Part shown: positions 9,691 to 20,784 of the stretch, one piece after another
How positions within the stretch are numbered: position 1 is the stretch's first letter
Layout of the letters: the number at the start of each line of letters is the position of its first letter
NCBI GenBank assembly: GCA_025330725.1
Contig: JAIWND010000003.1
Location: 372,001 to 436,000, forward strand
Direction: 5' to 3'
DNA length: 64,000 bases
From: Chlamydoabsidia padenii
Taxonomy: Eukaryota; Mucoromycota; Mucoromycetes; Mucorales; Cunninghamellaceae
Program-made: the position numbers and the translations under genes
Notes under the pieces: model-generated
The model's database searches: none
What the model was told of the DNA's origin: nothing
The model's input: only the letters and a program-made list of their open reading frames with translations

Positions 9691-11233
9691 TTCCATACAT
9701 TCATCGACATCACCTTTTTGATCCCTCCCTTTAGTATAGTCATTACCCCCCTCTCTCTTTTTTTTTTTTTTTGACTACTTTGATAGCCATGCTTATTATC
9801 ACCTATATATAATCTCCACCATACATTGTTAGAAACTTTTTAAATTATCAATAAAGTATATTTTTTTTTATTTACAGCTTATTTCATAATAATACTAATT
9901 GAAAAATATACTTTATACATCTTGAAAACATGGACACAGAAGGAGGGGCGGGATTAGAAAATGGTGGCAGCGGCATGAATGTGGGAAAGGATACTTCTAA
10001 CACAATTAAGGACACGGGGCCATGCAGTTGTCATTATTTCTTCTGCATGTCGTCCTGGTACTACGACAGTTTATATAAACATGCGCACAAGCTCGTCGGC
10101 AATCAAAAAGCTGGGAAATGAAATTAGTAGTGAGAAAAATGAAAGACATGTATCCAAATTAAATCTTCTTCTTTTATACTTATGTCAAGCAACTCCATTA
10201 ATATCATAACAAAGGGGAAAGGATTAGCTCTGCTATGAAAAGATTATGCACTAGAGGTAGATACTGGCACATGTACCATGTTGAGAGAGTAATGATTGAT
10301 GAGAAAATAATGACGAGAAGAAAAGTAAGTATTAAAAATGATGAGATGCAGTACATACATGCACTTGAGGGAGTTTGCAGAACCATGATTTCCCTTTTTG
10401 AGTCAGCGCGTTATGCCTTGGATCGAGAGATAATTAACTCCGATGGATAGGCTTTTCGTTTTTTGAACGCCAACGCATGCTGGGTTTAAATGAAACTAAA
10501 AAATAAAAAATAAAAAAGCATCTCTTTCATTCTTGATCAAACACACTTTTTTACAAGTAACAATCTAACACATACATCATATTAGATGCACCTTCAAATA
10601 TCAGCAAACAACAGCAATAACAAGGGGGGAGGAGGATCGCCCAGTACCAAATTATTTCCCGTGGGCCTAGAAATCTTGCATGAATCTGTGTTTGCAATTT
10701 CACATTCAAAATTCGCTTTTATATTATTCACCAACTGCATAGAATCGGAATCTCCAATTTTAAATTCCATTCTGCATGAAATTCCTAATTCGGTGAACTG
10801 ACTCTGGCCATGAAAAAAAAATTCACGAGTCTTGATAAGATAAAAGGTTGTGGGACAAGAAAAAAAGATGACATTTATTAATACAAATCTATAGGTCTTT
10901 TATAACAGTAGTGTAGATCCTGACTGGTAGTGTAGGTTTATCTCGATCATAATAAAAATAGACGAGCCTTTCCCTTCCCCCAGAAATCACGCAATTTGAA
11001 CCCCGGCCAGGCTTGAAAATGAGTACCGTTGAATCGCCTCAAAACACAACCTCATTCTACACCTTTTTTTTTCACAAAAGTCAGGTTAAAACGAACTTGA
11101 GGCTATATTATTCCAAACAGAGGACTAGGTATATTGGCCACTATGTAAACTTTGTTGGAAATAGGCTAAGGAATGCTCATGGTCACTTTTGTCATTAGCA
11201 TTACTTGTTCATTAAGGCAGTAGAACTCTCTTA
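9691..11233. other. Gene-poor stretch with ORF remnants
   Basis: No gene can be supported. Short plus-strand ORFs at 9930-10121 (MDTEGGAGLENGGSGMNVGK...), 10235-10450 (ending MQYIHALEGVCRTMISLFES...) and 10586-10801 look coding-like but are unrelated to anything recognised. The 10460-10625 part resembles the leader of the carrier pseudogene. A degenerate element, TTTGAACCCCGGCC, is at about 10996-11009. Confidence 0.4.
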
Positions 11234-11454
11234 GAGAAACATTTCTATTTCCCCTAAATTTAATAACAATACTTTTTTTACAATTTTATATAATCTTTAA
11301 AATTTCTAATAAAACACTATTTTCTAAATTTTTTTGAATTTCATATGATCATCTGACTTTCAATATTCAAGAAATATCTTATAAAAGTTATATCTCATTA
11401 ATATTTATATATTTTACTATATCTAATATTATACCTCACCAAGAAATGTTTCTC
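11234..11454. mobile_element. MITE-like element, 221 bp, 13 bp perfect TIRs, TTA target duplication
   Basis: GAGAAACATTTCT at 11234-11246 is perfectly inverted at 11442-11454. Both ends are flanked by TTA (11231-11233 and 11455-11457), as expected of a 3 bp target-site duplication (the TWA type seen with PIF/Harbinger elements). The interior is very A+T-rich and non-coding. It sits at the end of the minus-strand ORF1-like fragment and replaces that protein's continuation with a few element-coded residues. The superfamily assignment rests only on the TTA duplication. Confidence 0.55.
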
Positions 11455-11872
11455 TTAAGTCTGTGAATTCGTCTGCGTAGGATTGGTGAATCAAGATGCC
11501 AATGACCTTTCTTGTCGGTGTGTGAATATCAATAATTCGTTTTGTGTTTATGCCGAGGATAGTGAGTATCTTTCGGAGTTCACTTGGTGTGGTGCGTCTA
11601 GGAGAGGAGAGATACACAAAGGTATACCCTTGTGGTCCTGCGGGTTCGTTGAAATGCCGAAGTGCCCATTCCACCATTCCATCAGAGGGATGTCGAAGGC
11701 GATCCATCTCCTTTTTTTTTTTGTTGGAGATGGGTTGGCTTTTTTTTTTCTGTGGTATTGTCTTTTTGGTAATGGCGGCATAGGAGGAGTGAGGTGTGGT
11801 GGTGTTTGTTACTGTTGCGTATATCGAATCCTGAGTGGAGGTATGACGATCGAAAACGGTGTCATGAGTCAA
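11455..11872 (-). pseudogene. Retroelement ORF1/gag-like fragment
   Basis: The minus-strand frame reads DRLRHPSDGMVEWALRHFNE, PAGPQGYTFVYLSSPRRTTP, SELRKILTILGINTKRIIDI and RKVIGILIHQSYADEF. This resembles the domain (FxYLPxxRRTPxxELRxxLxxLG...RILDIHYPxRNVVGLLIH) that precedes the reverse transcriptase of LINE-like elements common in Mucorales; that comparison is from memory. No ATG is evident at the front, no endonuclease or reverse transcriptase follows, and the reading frame is interrupted by the MITE-like element, so it is a dead fragment. Confidence 0.5.
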
Positions 11873-12219
11873 AAGGGGTCGTCTGTCGGCATTTGAAAAA
11901 GTTGCATGATTTTGATAGGGGTAAAAAAGTGATATGTGTTAGGGGTCAAAGGGCGTTAAACTCCGCCATTGAATGACCGATCCACAAGAATATGGTGGTA
12001 GATTTTACAACCTTCTTTATGATTAATACAACACCAATAGTTTCCCCTCGAGTATATATTAGTAATAGACATAAAGGAGATTGTTAGAATTATAGAATAG
12101 TATAAATATGTGTTTATTTCATTATCAATAAAGAACAACAATTAACAATCGCTATTTTAAATTTACAAACCCCGACCAATCTGCTATATATACTATATAG
12201 AGATTGACAAAATATATTC
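11873..12219. other. Spacer before tRNA-Asp
   Basis: A+T-rich. It contains two degenerate elements: GTCGGCATTTGAAAAA at about 11885-11900 and TTTACAAACCCCGACC near 12162-12177. TATA-rich sequence (12184-12200) lies just upstream of the tRNA. Confidence 0.45.
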
Positions 12220-12291
12220 TCTTAGATAGTATAGTGGTTAGTATCCCCGCCTGTCACGCGGGAGACCGGGGTTCAATTCCCCGTCTGAGAG
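12220..12291 (+). tRNA. tRNA-Asp (anticodon GTC), no intron
   Basis: 72 bases. The acceptor stem TCTTAGA pairs with TCTGAGA (one T-G wobble), with discriminator G. The D arm is in AGTATAGTGGTTAGTAT, the anticodon loop is CTGTCAC within the stem CCCGC/GCGGG, and the T arm is CCGGGGTTCAATTCCCCG. All arms and internal A and B boxes are intact. A 7-base T run begins two bases after the gene. Confidence 0.97.
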
Positions 12292-12292
12292 C

Positions 12293-12310
12293 TTTTTTTC
12301 TTTTTTTTTC
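12293..12310 (+). terminator. RNA polymerase III terminator of tRNA-Asp
   Basis: Two runs of T (7 and 9 bases) separated by one C, immediately 3' of the tRNA. Confidence 0.85.
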
Positions 12311-12983
12311 CACTTATTTAAAGCGGCAATTAAAAAATTACCCCCTGTTTCTCCTTTTTTGGGTGAAATCATGCACTTGTGATGTCTCTTTTACTAGATC
12401 TTTATAAATCATCCCACTTTTTTTTTTCATGTCTTGTTGCATATTAATTGTGTTTTGGCGGTAAATGTGTGCGATGTTATGACGGATTAAGTGAAAAAAA
12501 TATTGCTTATTGGAAACAGATTGATCATGTTTATATACCAGTATCAATCATAGGAATAAAAGTAATACATCTTGCGCTTCTAACTGAAATAATTATCCTT
12601 TTCACTCGTCGGTAAATTCTAGTGTAGTCGTTTTTAGTATTATGTTTGGTTCAGTTACAATATCAATATGATATTTCCGAGTTATGATCGCATGAGGCGG
12701 ATCTTGAATTATAGCCCCGCTTTTCTCGTTTTGATCTTTAGACTTCTACTCTATCTAGAGTAAATTCAAGCTACTTTAAATACTTTGATTTGATATAAAT
12801 GCATGTGTTTGTTAATGTGCCATATCGTGAAAAAAAGTTTTTATTATCATCATTCACCATAACATCATCAATCCCATCCAATAATAAAGCTAACTAGTAT
12901 ATTTATATTTAATCATACATCCTAAAACAATCTACAAAACCAATCAACCATGAGGCGCCAAAGTGGTGTGTAAAATAATCGGA
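12311..12983. other. Intergenic, no feature recognised
   Basis: A+T-rich spacer between the tRNA and the 3' end of the acyltransferase gene. Only short chance ORFs. A GCCCCGC fragment near 12713 is not close enough to the recurrent element to count. Confidence 0.5.
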
Positions 12984-13615
12984 TCAATCCCTTTTAGTCG
13001 TACCATGTTTCATAGAAGGAGGAGCAGGCAAAAACCGAGACGACACCAAAAGACCAAAGAGACATAGATGACCCACAAAATAGACTTGACGGTAAGCGAC
13101 CCATGAAGAAGACAAGGACAACAAGTCGAATCCCACACCTGCATAAAACAAAGTGGATGAGCAGAGACACCAAGCCAATCCCTTCTTGATCCATCCGTAT
13201 TGTTTGTTTTGAGAGAATAGGTAGATCCATTTCCGTAAGACACCTTCGGCCTTCAAATCCAAGAACTCCATCAAAAAGGTCAAAAAGTAGCCATAATGGA
13301 AGCCATGCCAGATAGCCAAAAAGACCAGAGTGCCTGTTTGTGAAGCCGTCTTGGATCCCATCCATCGTAATCGCTTGAATACATAGTACTTGGACCATAA
13401 ATTTGTGTTAATGTTGAAGCTGCCGATAATATCCTCGATCGATGTTGCTGTTTCGTATTTGAGTGGATCCACATTGGCGAGTCCTGCGAATGAATGTTGT
13501 CCATCTTTTTTTTCTCCTTCATACCCAATACCAAACAAAGCAGTGGCTCCTATTATAGACAGATTTAAAAATGTTGGTTATCCATCCCATCCATTTTACC
13601 CCCCCATCTCTCTCT

Positions 13616-13646
<31 letters not shown>

Positions 13647-14548
13647 CTACCTTCTGTTATTAGCCAAATTCCCAAATATTTGGTAAAAACAAACTTTCCC
13701 GATAGCCAAAAGACGCCCAGGCGATGGATTAAAGACAAAGCAGCATAATCAGGGGTTAAAAGATAAGAGGTTGGGTAATGAGATCCAATCACTTGTTGTA
13801 AAGCCAGATAAAAGAGTCCCCACCCAGCACATTTCATGACATATTGGTATTGCTGTTTGGTTTTCACTAAGGATGGTGATTGTTGCAGAGCCGAGTGATG
13901 GAAGAAAAGCCAGTTTTGGTAAAGCGAGAATGAGAATTGAGGTCCAACCAGAAAGGCAGAAGGGTAAAAGCAGTAAGCAGCCACTTGAGAGAAGGAAGGA
14001 AGCACTGGCAATGCTGTATTGGCACCAAAAGACAAAGGTCTTGATGATGATTCGGTTGCAGGCACCATCTTGGTATCATCGGTTGTTGGCTGGCCATCCA
14101 TAAAGTCCATACTAAATCCCATCAGTCGAAGGCAAAGAATACATTGAGGCATAGTCCAAGAGATATCGTATTCTTCCGCCGCCATCACATAGTAGCCAAT
14201 CAAAAGATAAGCCGCATTGAAGATCCAAACACCTGCCACGGCCAAAGTTCGTTGGGATTTAAACAAGTAGCACAGACCATAACTGACAGCCACAGTAAGC
14301 AAGGAATGATAAACCGCCCATCCATTGAAGAAGGTCGCCAGAACAATACCGCATACCATGATATATCTATTACGTGCATTGACAGACTTCGAAAAGGTTT
14401 CCTTGGTTTGGTCTTGAGTTGCTAAACCATTGTTGAGATACTGGAAACAAGCCGCCACCGGGTAAGCTAGTAGGATCGTAAGGAGGAGACGTAGGGTAGG
14501 TTCCGGTACACCAACCGCCGCCGACAGTGTCACAGTAGGATAAATCAT
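12984..14548 (-). CDS. ALE1: MBOAT lysophospholipid acyltransferase (Ale1/LPCAT-like), 487 aa, two exons
   Basis: Exons 14548-13651 and 13549-12984 sum to 1464 bases. The protein is a multi-span ER membrane enzyme with hydrophobic segments from the start (LRLLLTILLAYPVAACFQYL). The second exon holds the MBOAT signature: NINTNLWSKYYVFKRLRWMG and the catalytic-histidine segment FLAIWHGFHYGYFLTFLMEF. It ends in a basic tail, KHGTTKRD. The family reacylates lysophosphatidylcholine, -ethanolamine and other lysophospholipids with acyl-CoA (Lands cycle). Assignment to the Ale1/LPCAT3 branch, rather than DGAT or sterol acyltransferases, rests on overall sequence. The single intron carries a poly-T (plus-strand) run. 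Confidence 0.9.
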
Positions 14549-14818
14549 GAAGCTAGAGTAGATTGAGTATGATGATGTCGATGTATACTATATATATATA
14601 TATATGTATAAAAGAAAAAGAGAAGAAAAAAGTGAGTAAAGGAGAATTCATCTTTTAACTTTCTTAAAGGGGACGCCGCCACATAATTCAAACCCCAACA
14701 CTTCACACCCCTTTAAATGTCCTTTTCACCCATCGTCACAAGGATAAATGATCAATTACAATCAAGTTATATATTTACCTTTTATAAAACTACAAAGCTA
14801 TTCTAATGTAAAGTAACA

Positions 14819-17800
14819 TTATGTTGTCGATGAAGGGTGACAGTTGGCGACATGTTCCAAGAGTTCAGGTTTCCGTAAGGTCAAAGTGTTATCGCATTGT
14901 TTACAGTACCAGTATATTTTTACACCGTCCGGTATCTTGTTGTCAAAGTCCACAGGAACATTGGATGCACAGGATGGTACATTGAGACTATTGTACCATA
15001 AGTTGGGAGTTATTTGGACACCTTTTCGAATTACTATACAAAAAGACACATTAATGTCTTTCCAATTACCATCCATCCTTTGCTCACTTACCGTCCTTGG
15101 GATTCCATGACCTTGGTAGTCCTTGTTCCGATTCTGGTCGTTCTTTCCAATGAGTATACTTTTTTTTTTTAAGAAAAAAAAAAAAAAGACATCAGTAAGC
15201 ATCCCTTCCAACGATTCCCCCTTTCTCCTTTTCACCCCTCCTTTTCCCCGGATATATCGTTTGCATTACCATTTCCAAAAACTGAGTAGACTTTCCAATG
15301 AGCAATTCGGCGGATATTGTTGTAGTCAAAGCATCCACCAGCTTATCTGATTTACATTAAAACATTGTTAGTTGATCTGATCCCCCCCTTTTTTTAAACC
15401 CCAACACTTTTTGTTGAGCCCCAATACTTTACCTGAAATGGACCTGACTTTAAGTTGAAAGGCCGCATCCACTGCAGGTGTCCAAAGATCGACATCGTTA
15501 GGGGTATTTTCTTGATCATCCAATATGTCTTGTATTGCCAAAGGTAAATGCTGCCGTACCGAAGGAGTAATCAAGGGTGGGCTACATTGTGCATCTTTAC
15601 TACTGCTACTGCCATTCATGTCACAGCTGGTACCGCCATTGTCATGTTGTATGATCTGCAAAAAAAAAAAAGAGACGTGAAGTTAGTTGCAGTCCTCCCT
15701 GATACTATCATATCCAATCAATAGTGCCGCCATTGATGCCTACCCTTCGTGCACCTTGTCCTAGTTTTTGGTCGAATAGTCTTTCCAATTGGTGTCGTAG
15801 TTTCAGGGCCACCAATAATACATATTGAGCAACAGCGCTGGTCTTGAATTTGATCAGATAAAATGCATCTGCCACAATCACCGTGCAGTCTTCATTTGTG
15901 TCTACTAAAAGTTCACAAGACAATTGATAGTTAGTAATCATCATCATAATCATCATCGTCATCATCACTTACATTGTTTTGAGAATAGCAATAGAATGTG
16001 TATCCCTATCGAAAAGAAGCACTAGTTAGAATGCATATCAATTTGAAAAGTTTTATCTATTCATTACCTGATACGCGTGTGAGATTCATCAAGTAAGGTT
16101 TACTGGTTTCCAAAAGCTGTAAATAGCACAAAAGTTGGTTTTGAATCTCTTGTTCCACCTGAAGATCATCTAAAGAATAGCCGTGCAAGTGTTGAGTGTT
16201 AATCAAACGAGCACCCCCACATTTCTACCAGTTTACCTTTGCGGACATTTTCACAAGATGGTCGAACCCAATCAGGATGATGAGCCAGTGTGCTAGTTGG
16301 ATGGAGAGATAAAAAGTTGGCCACTAGTACATATAAAAATAAAGTCAATCAATTACCCCATATGTGTTTTTGCTTACCTGGTGTATGGAAGATTAGTTCT
16401 TCGTTTTTACGGTACGGATTGTGAGGATCACCAATAGAGAATTGCGGGTACAATGCAGAGCAAAGAATTAGTTTCAAAAGCTGGATTGTCCGATCATCAT
16501 TCTTCAAATCCAAAATGGCGCGCCGTTGCAGTTGTTTCAAGTTGTTGCCCAAGGAAAATTCCAAAGCCCGGATATCGATCTCCGTTTCGCTGTTTCCTGA
16601 TCCTATTTCACAAACAAGCCATTAGTGTCTGTCCATATCCTCATATTTATATACATTACCTTCGTCCTCTTGATTTATGGACAATACACGTCGTTTCTTT
16701 CGAGAGCTTTGATCATGCTTTTTCCGTTTTAGTATGTCGCGTTGCTGGTATCGCAGTTGCCGAGTATCGATCTATAAAGATGAAGACATGATGATGATGG
16801 TTGTTGTTAGTGCCTTTTTCGATTCGCCCCAAAGTATGATTTACCTGTTCATCATTGTCATCCATATCATTGAGTGCTTCTGGTTGAAAGTCTTTCAGTA
16901 TCTTTTCAAACTGCACGCGGATCTTTGTAATCTATATGAAGAAGAAAACAGTAAGTAAGAGCTGTAAAAAGGGATTGGAGATTAAACTTACTTCATAGAG
17001 TCGTTGTTCTTCTATTCCATGTTGCCGACACCAATGCCTGGATGATCTCTATATCAAATAAAGTGTAAGAGTTAGGAATCCATATCATTCGACGACTTTT
17101 TTCTTTTCTCTCTCTTTTTCTTTACCTTGTGATCATTTTTGATTTCCAACCAAGATTGCCATACATTCAATAGTGTAAAAGGATCACCATGATGAGAGTC
17201 GAATGACTTTTGATTCTACAATAGGTATATAGGTTATATGTCATCCAACAATGTTTACGTGTTCTATTACCTTTAGTGTAGTGGTGTTGGCGGGGTTGTT
17301 AGGAGACAGGTGGATAAATGGAGATTGTACGCTCATGCAAGCAACCATAGTCAAAGTAGGGTTACCTATATTAAGAATCTAGCATCCAGAATGCAAAATG
17401 ATACCATTTTGTGAGTACATTACATTTCAGATCATTTTCCAACTACTTACATAACCAAGCAGGATCATTTTTCCAATAACTGCATCCACAGGAAGATTCG
17501 CCAAAACCATACCAAGGTTAGTGATCCTTTCAGATTCATCCAGAGCACCCAAGTTTTGTAAAAGCTGCACAGAGGCTTCAATAGCATCGGAAGAAGGCGC
17601 CTATTGGCATTACATAGCATAGCACAATAAAAAAAAAAAAGGGGGGAGAGAGAAGAATTTTATGTGTTGTCAGCCCAGTTGTATGTATAGTGTAATGTTT
17701 TATTTACCTCGATATAGTCAAAAGTCCTGGGATCACCAAGCTGTAATGCCTTGATGTTGAGTAGAATGGATTCCAATGCACCCCTTTGGATTTCAGGTAC

Positions 17801-18116
17801 AGAGTAGTCATTTAGATGCAAATATTCATTTTCCGAATATAGCCGATAACATTCCCCAGGTCCAGTTCTTCCTGCACGGCCAGCACGCTGTTTAGCACTT
17901 GCCTTGGATATCCAGAATTCAGAAAGTTTCTTCGAGTTGGTGATAGCTTCATGACTTGATTCCTTGACCTTCCCTATGTAAATATATATAAAAAAGAAAT
18001 TACAAGTTGATCGTTTGGTTTCATCATCATCATCATCATACCAGAGTCCACAATAAAGCGAATACCATCGATGGTCACACTTGTTTCCGCACTATGCATA
18101 GAATTCAATGTTCATT

Positions 18117-18149
<33 letters not shown>

Positions 18150-20434
18150 CCCATCATTACCTAATCGATCCACTTACATGTTTGAGCTAATGATGCATTT
18201 CCGAATGCCCTGAGGAGGGATATCAAATATCTTTTCCTGGTCATCAATAGCCACTGATGAATGTAGAATCAGGATGATCCATTTCCTAAAATAAAAAAAG
18301 AAGAAGATAAAATGTAAGTATCATTCCCCCTTCCCTCCCCCCTTATTTCACATAGATCGTCCTCATGCATAGGTTTACCGTGTTTGTTCGGCATATATCT
18401 TGAGTTCTTGTTCCAAAGAAGTGATCTATAATATGCAAATAGTCCCGAAAGAGTTAGTATCATGATATCTTTTTGTTTTTGTGTGTAGATACTTACTTCG
18501 TTGATACCAGATAAAAAGATCAGCATATCACCACGTTCAGTTTCAGGTACCGTTTCATCAATATGAGCCATGATGTTCAAGTAAGGTGCTAAGTAAAAAA
18601 AGTATAAACAAACGAGTCTATTTCCCCACTTATTTACTATCACTGTACCTGGATCCAATCGTTCGGATCTACTGGGTATAGACCTCTGGGAATAAATGAA
18701 TGAGAGTGAGTACTTCATACCAAAAGATACAAGGTTTTACAATACCTTGACAGAAGAGGCTTGTCGTTTTTCATAAGCCGCATCATCCACCAGTCGATTG
18801 TCTTCATGTCGATGATGATTCCAGTATCTGATAGTCACGTCATACATTTTCCCAGGTACCTATGTAAAAAAAAAAAAAAAAAAAAAGTAAGACAAAGACA
18901 TAATCTATGCATATATACTTTTTTCAATACTTACCACCAATGTTGGCGCATCAAAATAGTTGGCAAAGAGTTCAGCATTAATGGTGGCACTCATCAGTAC
19001 CACATACAAGTCTTTTCGAACCATCATCAGTTGTTTCAGCAGGGCCAGTAAAAAGTCACCTAGGGGTTCCGTCAATAATAATAAGTCAGTCATCAAACGT
19101 GCATGTTCTTCTTTTCTTTTTACCTATCATATGTCGTTCATGTACTTCGTCCACCACAATCACATCATACATTGATAACGTGTTGTCCATAGCATATTGT
19201 CGTAAAAGTAATCCCTACAAAAAAATAATAATATCAAGTGTGAATAGGTGTTGTTTTATCCCATTATCTTTACTTGCCTCTGTTAAAAAGAGTGTTCTTG
19301 TGCGTCGTGTTTTCGTGCCTTCGAATCGTACTTGATATGCAATGTCAGACCCATATTCATTCATTGTTTCATAGCTATTCCGATAATAATAATAATAATA
19401 ATAAAAGTTAGTTGACAGTTGATCCCTCCCTCTTTCATTATATTTACCTGACCCGTTTGGCAAGAGAAGAGCAAGCAATCCGTCTAGGCTGAGTACATGC
19501 AATTTTTTGAAAACCCGCACGCATAAGGATTTGAGGCACTGTCATGATTGGGTGAGTTGGTCTATTGTTTTCATGCACACACACACACACACTTACCTTG
19601 AGTGGATTTACCACATCCCGTATCACCAGCAATCAAAAGTAAGCGATGTTCCTTCAAGGTATGTACAATCGCATTGGCGTACGGTGTAATAGGCAAGGCA
19701 TCACGATTCTAACAGTAAACACCCCCCAAAAAAAGTATGAGAGAGAATGATAATCAATACTGTTTTTTTTTTTTTTTTTTTACCTGTTCCAATTTCTTCT
19801 TGAGTGAAGCCCGTTTCTTTTCTTGAAAGTCATAAAATAAAACCAACGTATGCCGCATCCATTCCCCTTGTTGTTGTGGATCATCACCTGGTGTTAATGA
19901 GATGCTTTGGAGTAATTTGATATAAAACCCTACAGTAAAAGAAAGAATAGGGTTAGTTTTTTTTTAAAGCCCATCTTGATTTTTATTTTTACCTTCAAAT
20001 TCATAGTAGATGGGTGAGCCAGTAGGAATCCACCATGACACAAGACCGCGTCGTCGCCTTGAAAAGAAGAGGTCATCCGTTTGTTGATCCCAAGGTGGGC
20101 CTTGTTGATGAAGGTTGTTATCACCACTATCTGTCTTGATTGATTTCCCACCACCTTGTTTGAGATAATCTTGAGCTTCCTTTATCGCCTTTGCCCGCCG
20201 TTCAGGATCATTCATCTGTTTGTTTCATAAATGAATAAACATGATTACATAGAAAGGAAGACTAGTTAGAATCATATAGTATCCTTTTCTTTTTCTGCTT
20301 ACAATAGTTTTGATATTCCATGTTGCGGGAAGTTTGGGACTTGGTAAGACTGTATATCGTTCACCGGAGGGCAAGTATCGTTCTTCAACTTGTTCTTGTT
20401 TATGTTTGTACCGAGAAGAGTGGCGTTTTGACAT
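14819..20434 (-). CDS. DHX34: DHX34-like DEAH-box RNA helicase, about 1,190 aa, 30 exons
   Basis: The start is the ATG at 20434 ([20 protein letters not shown]). Helicase motifs appear in order: I in [15 protein letters not shown], Ia [17 protein letters not shown] as DEVH ([14 protein letters not shown]), III SAT ([12 protein letters not shown]), then [26 protein letters not shown] and [20 protein letters not shown], followed by the winged-helix and ratchet region. The C-terminus ends in a putative zinc finger: [20 protein letters not shown] followed by HVANCH. N-terminus, domain order and terminal finger match DHX34, which in animals promotes Upf1 phosphorylation in nonsense-mediated decay. 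Introns are 45-100 bases. Intron 6 has a GC donor (GAG/GCAAGT near 19277). One acceptor near 17390 had to be moved upstream of a closer AG to keep the frame. Exact junctions are less certain than the overall model. Confidence 0.87.
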
Positions 20435-20784
20435 TAACCCCAAGTAGATGAATTAATGGTATGGAAGAGAGGAGGAAGAAAAAAAAAAAAAAATGGAAGA
20501 CCACACGTTTTTATTTGAAGACATGTATTTCAAATGCCGACCGAGGATGAGATTTTTTTTTATTTATTGTGTAAAAGAGATATATACAAAAAGTATATAT
20601 GTTACATATGTATATATAAGTGCATTACTATTGAAATAGTAGAGTTAATAATAATAATAAAAAAGAAGAAGATATGATATATAAAAAGGGAATGTAAAAG
20701 CCAAGTAGTTTAATTTTTGACAGCCATAGGTTTAATCACCGCCAGCCCCTGAGTGTCGTGTAGATGAAGTATATCAATGCAGGT
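20435..20784. other. Intergenic between DHX34 promoter and kinase 3' end
   Basis: Contains a degenerate element TTTCAAATGCCGACC at about 20528-20542, some 95 bases upstream of the DHX34 ATG, and TA- and TAA-rich microsatellite DNA. Confidence 0.5.
20528..20542 (+). promoter_or_regulatory. Degenerate AAATCCCG element (TTTCAAATGCCGACC)
   Basis: One mismatch (C to G) from the family core, at the usual distance (about 95 bases) upstream of the DHX34 ATG. The same variant appears at 11885-11900. Confidence 0.35.
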
